From contig NZ_CP077604.1 of NCBI RefSeq assembly GCF_019048865.1, forward strand, positions 930,001 to 994,000: 64,000 nucleotides of DNA, given 5' to 3'. The translations under genes were made by a program, and so were the position numbers. Shown piece by piece: positions 34,433 through 43,736 of the stretch (positions are counted from its first letter, which is position 1; every line of letters begins with the position of its first letter). A model generated the notes under the pieces. That model saw nothing but the letters and a program-made list of their open reading frames with translations. It did not search any database and had not been told where the DNA came from. This DNA is from Aquihabitans sp. G128 (GTDB lineage Bacteria > Actinomycetota > Acidimicrobiia > Acidimicrobiales > Iamiaceae).

Positions 34433-34880
34433 GAGCCCGACCCCGGTCCCCGCCGACCCCGGAGGGCCTGCGGTCCGTCTGTCGAGCGGGTGCCCGATCC
34501 GTGCGCACCACCGACCCGAAGGCCCGCAGTGCTCGGTGTCGAGCGAGCCCGACCCCGGTCCCCGCCGACCCCGGAGGGCCTGCGGTCCGTCTGTCGAGCG
34601 GGTGCCCGATCCGTGCGCACCACCGACCCGAAGGCCCGCGGTGCTCGGTGTCGAGCGTGCCCGACCCCGGTCCCCGCCGACCCCGGAGGGCCTGCGGTCC
34701 GTCTGTCGAGCGGGTGCCCGATCCGTGCGCACCACCGACCCGAAGGCCCGCAGTGCTCGGTGTCGAGCGAGCCCGACCCCGGTCCCCGCCGACCCCGGAG
34801 GGCCTGCGGTCCGTCTGTCGAGCGGGTGCCCGATCCGTGCGCACCACCGACCCGAAGGCCCGCGGTGCTCGGTGTCGAGC
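34433..34880. repeat. 112-bp tandem repeat, four units
   Basis: Units start at 34433, 34545, 34657 and 34769, almost identical. Units 1 and 3 read CCGCAGTGC where units 2 and 4 read CCGCGGTGC, suggesting a doubling of a 224-bp pair. Each unit is itself two diverged halves (58 and 54 bp), both starting CCGACCC and containing TGTCGAGCG. 112 is not a multiple of three, and open frames on both strands lack ribosome sites, so it is probably noncoding. There are no unique spacers, so it is not CRISPR. Confidence 0.93.
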
Positions 34881-35174
34881 TGCCGGCTCCGGTCCCTGCC
34901 CCCGACCACCGTGAGGTGGCGGGCGCCGGGTGGACCCGACGCCGTGCCGGTCCCTGCAGCCGACCACCCGGAGGCGGTGGCGCCGGAACCGATCCGGCAC
35001 CAGGAGCAGTCGAGCGGCACTGCACCGGACCACCTCCGACCGCTCGTTCCGGCGAACCGATCCGTGCTGTCGAGGGCTTCCTGCCCGGTGCCGTCCCGCT
35101 CGGTGCGGCCTGGCGAGGGCAACCATGCGCCCGCCGTTCACCGGGGGTCAAGCACAAATCCACCATCCCCAGGG
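34881..35174. other. decayed flank of the 112-bp array
   Basis: Diverged half-unit-like segments recur (CCGACCACCGTGAGG at 34903, CCGACCACCCGGAGG at 34960) out to roughly 35090. Beyond that, no gene is seen before 35324. Confidence 0.4.
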
Positions 35175-35202
35175 TTGTCCCCCGACCTTTTCCGTTGTCC
35201 CC
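35175..35202 (+). promoter_or_regulatory. paired TTGTCCCC direct repeats
   Basis: TTGTCCCC at 35175-35182 and 35195-35202, 20 bp apart, about two helical turns. They lie 122-149 bp upstream of the first transporter gene in a less GC-rich stretch. A regulator site is possible. Confidence 0.3.
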
Positions 35203-35323
35203 AAGATCGGGCCGGTCGTGCACACCGTCGTCCACAGCGAGCGCCCGCGCCGAGGCGCCGGACGCGGCCGCTCGGGCCCGCTCCCGGCTCAACTCCGGAC
35301 GGCCAGCGCCGACAGGGGGAGCC

Positions 35324-37045
35324 ATGGGACCCCGCGCCTCGACCTCCTCGCCCCGAACCCCCGCGCTCCGGCGCGCCCTCGCCCTCGGCCTCGCCGTCGG
35401 GCTGGTCCTCAGCAGCTGCTCGCTCCTGCACAAGGACGACGGCGACCAGGTGACGAGCGGCGCCGCCCTCGGCCCGGTGCCGGTGGAGAGCGGGCTGCCG
35501 GACGAGCCGACGCCGCGCCGCGGCGGCCAGCTCGTCTACGGCCTCGAGGCCGAGTCCGACGGCGGCTGGTGCCTCCCGGAGGCCCAGCTCGCCGCGTCGG
35601 GCCTCGAGGTGCTCCGGGCGCTGTACGACCCGCTGACCGTCCCGGACGACAAGGGCGGCTACGCGCCGTACCTCGCGAAGTCGGTGTCCCACGACGACGC
35701 CTACAAGACCTGGGTCATCACCCTCCGCTCGGGCATCACCTTCCACGACGGCAGCAAGCTCACCGCCCAGGTGGTCAAGAACAACCTCGACGCCTACCGC
35801 GGCGCCTACGACAAGCGCTCGCCGCTGCTCTTCAGCTTCGTCTTCAAGAACATCGCCACCGTCACGGCGGTGAACGAGCTGACCGTCAAGGTGACCACCA
35901 AGGTGCCGTGGGTGGCGTTCCCGGCGGCGCTCTACAGCTCGGGCCGGGTGGCGATCGTGGCCCAGGCGCAGCTCGACGCCGACACCGACACCTGCGAGAC
36001 CGAGCCCATCGGGACCGGGCCGTTCTCGTTCGTGTCGTGGACCAAGGGCGAGAGCCTCAAGGTGAAGCGCAACCCGAAGTACTGGCAGGTGGCTCCCGAC
36101 AAGAAGCCGTACCCCTACCTGGACGCCATCGACTTCCGCCCGATCCCCAACAGCGACGCCCGCCTGGCGGCGCTCGAGCAGGGCGAGCTCAACATGCTCC
36201 ACACCTCGACCCCGTCGGACATGGCGCAGAACCTGACCCAGCTCCGCGACGACGGCGCCATCAACCTGTTGATCTCCGAGGAGCGCACCGAGACCAACTA
36301 CCTGATGATCAACGCCAAGAACCCGGTCCTGAAGGACCGGGCCGCCCGCCTGGCCGTGGCCCAGGCGATCGACAAGGAGACGCTGAACAAGGACGCCAAC
36401 AAGGGCTTCGCCTCGCTGGCCGACGGGCCCTTCGCGCCGGAGGTGCTGGGCCACCTCGACAAGACGGGGTTCCCCACCTTCGACCTGACGGCGGCCAAGA
36501 AGGGCGTCGCGGCGCTCAAGGCCGCCGGCAAGAGCGTGAAGCTCCGCCTCCTCACCTCGACGTCGCTGGCGTCGATCCGGACGGCGTCGATCGAGAAGCA
36601 GATGCTGGAGGCGGCGGGCTTCGAGATCGCCCTCGAGGTCACCGACGAGGCCGACGTGATCAACAAGGCGATCAACGGCGACTTCGACCTGGCGGCCTTC
36701 CGGAACCAGCCCGGCGACGATCCGGACGCCAACTACAACTGGTGGTACGGCAAGGGCAACCTGGTGAACTTCGGCCGCTTCGACGACCCGGTCATCAACG
36801 AGAACCTCGATGTCGGCCGGTCCACCGCCGATCCCGAGAAGCGCCGCGCCGCCTACGAGGCGATCAACGCCCAGTTCGCCAAGGAGGTGTGGAACGTCTA
36901 CCTCTGGTACGCCCCGTGGGCCGTGGCCGAGGCGAGCAACGTCCACGGCATCCTCGGGCCGGATCTGCCCGACCAGGGCGGCAAGGCGCCCGGCCGGATC
37001 GTGACCGGCCACCCCCTGCTCGGCATCTGGATCGACCGCACCTGA
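35324..37045 (+). CDS. ABC transporter substrate-binding lipoprotein, family 5 (first copy)
   Basis: 573 aa from ATG 35324 after AGGGGGAGCC. The signal peptide ends in the lipobox LSSC with acylated C32. The body matches peptide/nickel-type SBP_bac_5 proteins: RGGQLVYGLEAE, YDPLTVPDDKGGYAPYLAKS, FHDGSKLTAQVVKNNLDAYR and GTGPFSFVSW. It sits outside the membrane and delivers oligopeptide-like ligands to the permeases downstream. It is a paralogue of the next gene over the full length. Positioned first in the operon after a repeat-rich divergent region. Confidence 0.92.
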   Translation: MGPRASTSSPRTPALRRALALGLAVGLVLSSCSLLHKDDGDQVTSGAALGPVPVESGLPDEPTPRRGGQLVYGLEAESDGGWCLPEAQLAASGLEVLRALYDPLTVPDDKGGYAPYLAKSVSHDDAYKTWVITLRSGITFHDGSKLTAQVVKNNLDAYRGAYDKRSPLLFSFVFKNIATVTAVNELTVKVTTKVPWVAFPAALYSSGRVAIVAQAQLDADTDTCETEPIGTGPFSFVSWTKGESLKVKRNPKYWQVAPDKKPYPYLDAIDFRPIPNSDARLAALEQGELNMLHTSTPSDMAQNLTQLRDDGAINLLISEERTETNYLMINAKNPVLKDRAARLAVAQAIDKETLNKDANKGFASLADGPFAPEVLGHLDKTGFPTFDLTAAKKGVAALKAAGKSVKLRLLTSTSLASIRTASIEKQMLEAAGFEIALEVTDEADVINKAINGDFDLAAFRNQPGDDPDANYNWWYGKGNLVNFGRFDDPVINENLDVGRSTADPEKRRAAYEAINAQFAKEVWNVYLWYAPWAVAEASNVHGILGPDLPDQGGKAPGRIVTGHPLLGIWIDRT

Positions 37046-37097
37046 CCCCAGGGTCAAGTTCTTCCCCGGCGTCATCACCTGGCGCGCGAACGGCCGC

Positions 37098-37103
37098 TAT
37101 GGT
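37098..37103 (+). promoter_or_regulatory. -10 box candidate for second binding-protein gene
   Basis: TATGGT in the 135-bp gap between the two binding-protein genes. The leader to ATG 37181 would be about 70 nt, so the second gene may have extra promoter input. Confidence 0.35.
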
Positions 37104-37180
37104 CTCCGTCACCCCGCATGGCGGCAGTCACAACCGCTGGTCGTGCACGGGGGGGAAACCTGATCCAACAAGGGGACACG

Positions 37181-38947
37181 ATGCGACTTCGAGCTCGACC
37201 GATCAGCCGGGGGGCCAAGGCGGCCTTCGCCGGACTCCTGGCCTTCAGCCTCGTGGCCTCCGCCTGTGGCGGCGCCAGCGAGGGCTCCAAGAAGGGCGGC
37301 GAGAAGCTCGCCGACAAGAAGCTCGACGCCGCCGCCGGCGAGTCGGGCCTCGACAAGGCCGGTGAGCCCAAGCGTGGCGGCAAGCTGGTCTACGGCCTCG
37401 AGGCCGACACCAACGGCGGCTTCTGCCTCTCCGAGGGCCAGCTGGCCATCTCCGGGATGATGATCGTGCGGGCCGTCTACGACACCCTCACCGTGCCGAA
37501 CTCCAAGGGCGACTACGTGCCCTACCTCGCCAAGGACATCACCCACAACGACGACTACACCGAGTGGAACATCGAGCTGCGCGACGGCATCAAGTTCCAC
37601 GACGGCTCGCCGCTCACCGCCCAGGTCGTGAAGAACAACCTCGACGCCTACCGCGGCGTCTACCCGGGCCGCAGCTCGCTGCTGTTCGCCTTCGTGCTCA
37701 AGAACATCAAGGCCGTCGACGCCGTCGACGACCTCAACGTGAAGGTCACCACCACCAAGCCGTGGGTCGCCTTCCCCAGCTACCTCTACAGCTCGTCCCG
37801 CCTCGGGATCATGGCCCAGGCCCAGCTCGACTCGAAGGACCACTGCGCCGACGAACCGATCGGCACCGGCCCCTTCACCTTCCAGAGCTGGACCCCGAAC
37901 CAGAAGTTCGTGGCCAAGGCCAACCCCGACTACTGGCAGATCGCCCCGGACGGCAAGCCGTACCCCTACGCCTCGTCGATCGAGTTCCGCCCGATCCCCG
38001 ACGGCCAGGTGCGCAACAACGCCCTGCAGACCGGTGACGTCAACATCATGCACACCTCCAACGGCGACGACATCGGCAACAAGCTGCTGAAGCTCCGCGA
38101 CAGCGGCAAGGCCAACATGTTCGTCTCCGAGGAGTTCGGCGAGGTGGCGTTCATGCAGCTGAACCACACCACGGCGCCGTTCGACGACCTGCGCATGCGC
38201 CAGGCCCTCGCCATGGGCGCGGACCGCAGCGAGATCAACAACCTGATCAACGACGGCCTGCCCACGATCGCCGACGGCCCGTTCGCCCCGGACTCGGTGG
38301 CCTACCTCAAGGACCCCGGCTTCCCGAAGTTCGACGCCGCCAAGGCCAAGGCCCTCGTGGCCGACTACGTCAAGGACGGCGGCAAGGCCGAGTTCACCCT
38401 CGAGGGCACCACCGACCCCACCGTCAAGAAGCTCTGCGAGCTCATCCAGCAGCGGGCCAAGGCCAGCGGCATCACGGTGAAGATCGTGCTCCGCGACCAG
38501 GCGGCGCTCATCAACGACGCCATCGGCAAGAAGTACCAGGCCATGACGTTCCGGAACTACCCCGGTGGTGACCCGGACGCCAACTACGTGTGGTGGTACA
38601 GCGGCGACACGGTCGACGGGAAGTTCAGCCCGAACCTGGTGAACTTCGCCGGCTTCCGCGACGACGAGGTCGACAAGCTGCTCGACGAGGGCCGCTCCGA
38701 GCCCGACCCGGCCAAGCGCAAGACCATCTACCAGGACCTCAACAAGCGCATGGCCACCCAGGTCCACGGCGTCTGGTCCTGGTTCACCCCCTGGGCGGTC
38801 GTGGAAGGCCCGGACGTCCACGGGATCCTCGGCCCGCCGCTGCCCGGCCCCGACGCCAGCAAGCCCAGCGCCGCCGACGACCCGGACCTCCAGCCGAACA
38901 AGGGCCTGGCCACCGGCCACTCCCTGCTCGGCCTCTGGGTCAGCTAG
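37181..38947 (+). CDS. ABC transporter substrate-binding lipoprotein, family 5 (second copy)
   Basis: 588 aa from ATG 37181 (AAGGGGA four bases upstream); an in-frame ATG at 37118 is poorer. The signal peptide ends LVASAC with C29 as the probable lipidated residue; Ala at -3 is slightly atypical. Shares blocks with the first copy (RGGKLVYGLEADTNGGFCLS, FHDGSPLTAQVVKNNLDAYR), so they arose by duplication and may bind different ligands. A weak stem-loop (38981-38997) precedes the permease gene. Confidence 0.92.
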   Translation: MRLRARPISRGAKAAFAGLLAFSLVASACGGASEGSKKGGEKLADKKLDAAAGESGLDKAGEPKRGGKLVYGLEADTNGGFCLSEGQLAISGMMIVRAVYDTLTVPNSKGDYVPYLAKDITHNDDYTEWNIELRDGIKFHDGSPLTAQVVKNNLDAYRGVYPGRSSLLFAFVLKNIKAVDAVDDLNVKVTTTKPWVAFPSYLYSSSRLGIMAQAQLDSKDHCADEPIGTGPFTFQSWTPNQKFVAKANPDYWQIAPDGKPYPYASSIEFRPIPDGQVRNNALQTGDVNIMHTSNGDDIGNKLLKLRDSGKANMFVSEEFGEVAFMQLNHTTAPFDDLRMRQALAMGADRSEINNLINDGLPTIADGPFAPDSVAYLKDPGFPKFDAAKAKALVADYVKDGGKAEFTLEGTTDPTVKKLCELIQQRAKASGITVKIVLRDQAALINDAIGKKYQAMTFRNYPGGDPDANYVWWYSGDTVDGKFSPNLVNFAGFRDDEVDKLLDEGRSEPDPAKRKTIYQDLNKRMATQVHGVWSWFTPWAVVEGPDVHGILGPPLPGPDASKPSAADDPDLQPNKGLATGHSLLGLWVS

Positions 38948-39014
38948 TCCCCCTCCGCCTCCCTTCTCTCACCCCGCCGCACCGGCCCGTCGCCGGTCGA
39001 CAGGAGGAATGCAC

Positions 39015-39975
39015 ATGTTGATCCTGGGCCGGAAGCTCTTGCAGCTCGCGGTGGTGTTCGTGGTCGTCACGTTCTTCACCGTGTTCCTGATGTCGCTGGT
39101 CCCGGGGAAGCCGGAGAACGTGGTCATCCCGTTCGACGCCTCCCCGGGCCAGCAGCTCACCAAGGACTTCCGGAAGGACAACAACCTCGACCGGCCGCTG
39201 CCGGTGCGGTGGGCGAAGTGGGCCGGCAAGTTCCTGACCGGGGACATGGGCGACAAGTACAGCTCGAGCTCCAAGATCCCGGTCAGCAAGGGGGTGAAGG
39301 AGGGGGCGCCGGTCTCCGCGCTGCTGATCGTCTACACGCAGATCTTCTCGCTGCTGATCGCGGTCCCCCCTCGCGGTGCTCGCCGCCTACCGATCGGGGA
39401 GGTGGATCGACAAGTTGCTCAACACCGTGATGTTCGGCTTCATCTCGTTGCCGAACTTCGCGGTGGCCCTCACCTTGAGCTACTTCCTCGGCGTCAAGGC
39501 CGGCCTGGTCCCGGCCCAGGGCTACACGGGGCCGACGGAGAACCTGGTCGAGCACGTCAAGTCCATGGTGGTCCCGGTGCTGGCCCTCTCCCTGGGCCAG
39601 ATCGCCGTGTACATGCGGCTGCTGCGCTCGGACCTGGTGGCCACGCTGCAGGAGGACTTCATCCTCATGGCCAAGTCCAAGGGGATCTCCAACGGGCGGG
39701 TGCTCTGGCGCCACGCCCTGCGACCCTCCAGCCTCACCCTGCTCACCGTGGCCGGCCTCAACATCGGCACCCTGATCGGCGGCACGCTGGTGGTGGAGTA
39801 CCTGCTGGGCATCCCCGGCCTCGGCGTCCAGGTCGGCGAGGCGATCTTCGCCCGGCAGTACGTGCAGCTCCAGAGCCTGGTGGCGATCATCGCCATCTCG
39901 TTCGTGCTCATCAACTTCCTCGTCGACTTCCTCTACACCGTCCTCGACCCCCGCATCCGGGAGCGCAGCGCATGA
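39015..39975 (+). CDS. ABC permease, DppB/OppB type, frameshifted
   Basis: Start ATG 39015 is chosen because AGGAGG lies 7 nt upstream (ATG 39009 would be 1 nt from it). The frame breaks at C6 39365-39370, where one C is in excess; with it removed, LLIAVPLAVLAAYRSGRWID continues to the stop at 39975, giving 319 aa, normal for this family. The first TM helix (LAVVFVVVTFFTVFLMSLVPG) and the EAA-like loop (LMAKSKGISNGRVLWRHALR) are present. It is one of two membrane subunits for the importer. The stop overlaps the next start (ATGA). Confidence 0.9.
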
Positions 39976-40911
39976 GCACCGACCTCATCGGCACGGGCGA
40001 CCCATCCGGCGCCACCGGGCCCGCCGCCCCCCCACGTCGACGCGATCGACCCCGACGCCGGCGGCAAGAAGAAGCTGGGCTTCGCCGCCTGGCTCTCCAT
40101 CGGGTGGCTCGGCCTGCTGGTGTTCACCTCGGTGTTCGCCTCGGTGCTGCCCATCAAGAACCCCGACGTGCAGAGCACCGACACCCCGCTGCTGGCTCCC
40201 GGCCAGGGCGGCCTGCTGCTCGGCGCCGACGGCAACGGGCGCGACATGCTCTCCCGCCTCATCTGGGGCGCCCGGGTCTCGCTCGAGGTGGGCTTCGCCT
40301 CGGTGGCGGTGGGCTTCTTGATCGGTGGCCTGCTCGGCCTCTTCGCCGGCTACTACCGCAACTGGATCGGCAAGCTGCTCGCCGGCCTGTTCGACATCCT
40401 CCTCGCCATCCCGGCGCTCGTGCTGGTGCTGGCCCTGGTGGCGGTGCTCAAGGGCGATCCCAGCCAGGACGAGGCCCTGCCCGGCGTGGTCATCCTGATC
40501 ATCGCCATCGGGCTGGTGTCGATCCCGCTGCTGGCCCGCATCACCAGGGCCCAGACCCTGGCCTGGTCCCAGCGCGAGTTCGTCCTGGCCGCCAAGGCCC
40601 AGGGCGCCGGCAGCGGACGCATCCTGTTCCGGGAGATCCTCCCGAACGTGCTGCCGGCCATGGGCTACATCGCCCTGCTGGGCATCGGCATCGCCATCGT
40701 GGCCGAAGGCGCCGCCGCCCTGTTCGGCGCCAGCGTCAACCCGCCCCAGGCCACCCTCGGCGTCATGATCGACGCCGGGCGCGGCGACATGGAGGATGCG
40801 CCGTTCGTGATGTTCCTGCCGATCGTGGTGATCTTCTTCACGGTCATGTCGCTGAACTTCCTGGGCGACGTGGTCCGCAACCGCTTCGACGTCCGGGAGA
40901 GCGCCCTGTGA
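39972..40911 (+). CDS. ABC permease, DppC/OppC type, frameshifted
   Basis: ATG 39972 overlaps the previous stop by 4 bp. The C7 run 40027-40033 carries one C too many; removing it joins the N-terminus (MSTDLIGTGDPSGATG) to HVDAIDPDAGGKKKLGFAAW and gives 312 aa. The rest is intact: GADGNGRDMLSRLIWGARVS, the EAA loop VLAAKAQGAGSGRILFREIL and a C-terminal TM helix. It pairs with the upstream permease. The stop overlaps the next GTG start (GTGA). Confidence 0.9.
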
Positions 40912-42089
40912 CCGATCCCGTGACCGACCCCGCCCCGACCGTGGCCGAGCCCGAGGTGGGCGTCGACGACCTCGACGTCGCCATCCAGGACGACCACTCC
41001 CTCGACCTGCCCACCGTGGCGCCCGGCGAGGTGCTGCTGGAGGTCGAGGACCTGCACACCACCTTCTCCTCCCCTCGCGGGCCGGTGCTCGCCGTGCGGG
41101 GCATCAGCTTCGAGCTGCGGCGCGGCCGCACGCTCGGCATCGTCGGCGAGTCCGGCTCCGGCAAGTCGGTCCTGTCCCGCTCGGTGATGGGCCTCATGCC
41201 GTCGAACGCCACCCGCTCGGGCAGCGTCCGCTTCGCCGGCAACGAGATCCTCAACGCCAAGCCCAAGGTCATGCGGGGCTACTGGGGCGACCAGATGTCG
41301 ATGGTCTTCCAGGACCCCATGACGGCGCTGAACCCGGTGCTGCGCATCGAGCAGCAGATCACCGAGTCGCTCCACGAGCACATCGACCTGTCGAAGAAGC
41401 AGGCCCACGACACCGCCCTGCAGCTGCTCACCTCGGTGGGCATCCCCGAGCCCGATCGCCGCCTGCGGATGTACCCCCACGAGATGTCGGGCGGCATGCG
41501 CCAGCGCATCATGATCGCCATCGCCCTGGCGTGCGGCCCCAAGCTGCTCTTCGCCGACGAGCCCACCACTGCCCTCGACGTCACCGTCCAGGCCCAGATC
41601 CTCGACCTGCTGCAGTCCATGCAGCGCGATCGACAGATGGCCATGATCCTGGTCACCCACGACCTCGGCGTCGTGGCCGGCCGGGCGCACGACATCGCCG
41701 TCATGTACGCCGGGCGCATCGTGGAGCAGGCGCCCTCGAAGGCCCTGTTCGGCGCCGTGCGGCACCCCTACACCGAGGCGCTGCTGCGCTCCATCCCCAA
41801 GCTGGAGATGGCCAAGCACACCAAGCTGGACGCCATCGGCGGCCGGCCACCGGACCTGGTGCACCTGCCGGAGGGCTGCAAGTTCGCCCCCCGCTGCGCC
41901 TACGCCCAGGACGTCTGCCTCGTCGAGGACCCCGAGCTCACGCCGGACCCCGCCGATCCCACCCACCTCTTCGCCTGCCACTTCCCCGTCTCGGGCGTGG
42001 GCACGGCGGTGCCGACCCCGGTCGCGGTCGCCGCACCGGTGTCGTCCTCCCCTGCCCCCGCCCCCATCGATCCTGAGGTCAGCGCCTGA
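40908..42089 (+). CDS. ABC transporter ATPase, OppD/DppD type
   Basis: 393 aa from GTG 40908. Walker A GESGSGKS (80-87), Q-loop in VFQDPMTALNP, signature MSGGMRQR and Walker B LLFADEPTTALD. The C-terminal oligopeptide-transporter extension has the Cys cluster (CKFAPRCAYAQDVC) typical of OppD/DppD. Hydrolyses ATP to drive uptake with its OppF-like partner. The first 40 residues are an acidic leader of unclear role, and the last 30 are Ala/Pro-rich. The TGATG stop-start overlap couples it to the next gene. Confidence 0.94.
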   Translation: MTDPVTDPAPTVAEPEVGVDDLDVAIQDDHSLDLPTVAPGEVLLEVEDLHTTFSSPRGPVLAVRGISFELRRGRTLGIVGESGSGKSVLSRSVMGLMPSNATRSGSVRFAGNEILNAKPKVMRGYWGDQMSMVFQDPMTALNPVLRIEQQITESLHEHIDLSKKQAHDTALQLLTSVGIPEPDRRLRMYPHEMSGGMRQRIMIAIALACGPKLLFADEPTTALDVTVQAQILDLLQSMQRDRQMAMILVTHDLGVVAGRAHDIAVMYAGRIVEQAPSKALFGAVRHPYTEALLRSIPKLEMAKHTKLDAIGGRPPDLVHLPEGCKFAPRCAYAQDVCLVEDPELTPDPADPTHLFACHFPVSGVGTAVPTPVAVAAPVSSSPAPAPIDPEVSA

Positions 42090-43126
42090 TGGCCGGCACC
42101 GGTACCGCCCACCTCCGAGCACCGGAGGACGCCCTGCTGCGGGTGGAGGACCTCGTCGTCGAGTTCCACACCGGTCGCAACCAGACCGTGCACGCCGTCA
42201 CCGACGTCAACCTCGACGTGCTGCCGGGCGAGACGCTCGGGCTGGTCGGCGAGTCGGGCTGCGGGAAGAGCACCACCGGCAAGGCGATCATGCAGCTCCC
42301 GTCGCCCACCAGCGGCAAGGTCGTGTTCGAGGGCACCGACCTCACCTCGCTGGGTGCCAAGGAGCTCCGCCAGGTCCGCACCAAGCTGCAGATGATCTTC
42401 CAGGACCCGATCTCGTCGCTGAACCCGCGACGCAAGGTCGAGGACATCGTGGCCGAGGGCCTCGACATCTGGAAGCGGGGCTCCCGGGCCGAGCGCAGCG
42501 AGAAGGTCGACGAGATGCTGCTCACCGTCGGCCTCGACCCCGACGTGGCGCGCGGCCGGCGCCCGTTCCAGTTCTCCGGCGGCCAGTGCCAGCGCATCTC
42601 CATCGCCCGGGCGGTCATCACCGACCCCCAGCTGATCGTGTGCGACGAGCCGGTCTCGGCGCTCGACGTGTCGGTGCAGGCCCAGATCCTGAACCTGCTC
42701 GAGGACATGAAGGCCCAGTACGGCCTGACCATGATCTTCATCGCCCACGACCTGGCGGTGGTGAAGAACATCAGCGATCGCGTGGCGGTGATGTACCTCG
42801 GCCGGCTCTGCGAGGTCGGCGACCCCGACGTCCTCTACGCCCAGCCCGCCCACCCGTACACGTCCGCCCTGCTCAGCGCCATCCCCGTGCCCGATCCCGA
42901 CGTGCGCCCGGACGCCCGCCAGACCCTGGGCGGCGAGATCCCGTCGCCGCTGTCGCCTCCGTCGGGGTGCCGGTTCCGGACCCGGTGCCCCAAGGCCGAC
43001 GAGCAGTGCCGCGACGAGGTGCCGGTGATGCGCAAGGTGGCCGACGACCAGTTCGTCGCCTGCCACCACCCGCTGGCGCCGGGCGAGGTCGTCACCACCG
43101 TCTCGCTGGCCGGGGCGTCGGCCTGA
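42089..43126 (+). CDS. ABC transporter ATPase, OppF/DppF type
   Basis: 345 aa. Walker A GESGCGKST (54-62), FSGGQCQR signature (usual form SGGQRQR, here Cys at the fifth position), Walker B LIVCDEPVSALD, and a C-terminal Cys-rich extension (GCRFRTRCPKADEQC). It dimerises with the OppD-like ATPase. It starts at ATG overlapping the preceding TGA and is followed by a TetR gene whose start overlaps its stop. Confidence 0.94.
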   Translation: MAGTGTAHLRAPEDALLRVEDLVVEFHTGRNQTVHAVTDVNLDVLPGETLGLVGESGCGKSTTGKAIMQLPSPTSGKVVFEGTDLTSLGAKELRQVRTKLQMIFQDPISSLNPRRKVEDIVAEGLDIWKRGSRAERSEKVDEMLLTVGLDPDVARGRRPFQFSGGQCQRISIARAVITDPQLIVCDEPVSALDVSVQAQILNLLEDMKAQYGLTMIFIAHDLAVVKNISDRVAVMYLGRLCEVGDPDVLYAQPAHPYTSALLSAIPVPDPDVRPDARQTLGGEIPSPLSPPSGCRFRTRCPKADEQCRDEVPVMRKVADDQFVACHHPLAPGEVVTTVSLAGASA

Positions 43127-43686
43127 GCGGCCCCGCGGAGCGGCCCCGGGCCGCTCGCCTCGACCCCGACACCCGTCGGGGCCTCATCGTCGACGCCGCC
43201 GAGCGCCTGCTCGACGAGCACGACCCCTACTCCGTCACGTTCGATCAGGTGGCTGCGGCCGCGGGCGTGTCTCGCGCCCTCGTGCACACCTACCTCGGCG
43301 ACCGCCGTGGCCTGATCGACGCGGTGCAGGTCCGCATCGTCGGACGCCTGGACGCCCGGGTGGCCCCGTCGCTCGCCCGCTCCGAGGACCACGCCGCCCG
43401 CCTGCGCACCCTCGTGGGCGCCCTGTTCGCCTTCGTGGGCGAGGAGCGCGAGGGATGGGGCGTGCTGCTGGCCAGCGGAGGCCTGGACCACCCGGCGCTG
43501 CACGGCGTGCGGGCCCGTTGGGCGGCCGTGCTGGCCGACGGCGCGCCCGGTGGCGAGGTGGCCGCCCAAGCCGCGGTGGCCGCCCTGCTGCTCGGGATCG
43601 GCGGCTGGGTGGGGCGCGGCACCGAGCCCGGCGCGGTGGTCGCTCCCCTGCTGGCGGGCCTGGGCGCGCCGGCCGCACCGTCCTGA
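43123..43686 (+). CDS. TetR-family regulator with an apparent CTG start
   Basis: The coding frame needs a start before the helix-turn-helix (IVDAAERLLDEHDPYSVTFD, then VAAAAGVSRALVHTYL), but it has no ATG or GTG between the preceding gene and that helix. The only plausible codon is CTG at 43123, overlapping the oppF-like TGA as CTGA; this gives 187 aa. Translational coupling would allow such a weak start. The remainder is a ligand-binding domain. It is placed to repress the importer operon; targets are unknown. An undetected indel upstream is the alternative. Confidence 0.78.
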   Translation: MSGPAERPRAARLDPDTRRGLIVDAAERLLDEHDPYSVTFDQVAAAAGVSRALVHTYLGDRRGLIDAVQVRIVGRLDARVAPSLARSEDHAARLRTLVGALFAFVGEEREGWGVLLASGGLDHPALHGVRARWAAVLADGAPGGEVAAQAAVAALLLGIGGWVGRGTEPGAVVAPLLAGLGAPAAPS

Positions 43687-43736
43687 CCGCAGCGACCGGA
43701 GGCGGCGCCGCGAGCGCGACGTGGCAGGATCAGACG

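Noticed and set aside
34433..34880. CRISPR array
   Set aside because: Units are contiguous 112-bp copies with no unique spacers and no cas genes.
34404..35453. Open frames across the 112-bp repeats on both strands
   Set aside because: Frame changes from unit to unit and no family likeness; not coding.
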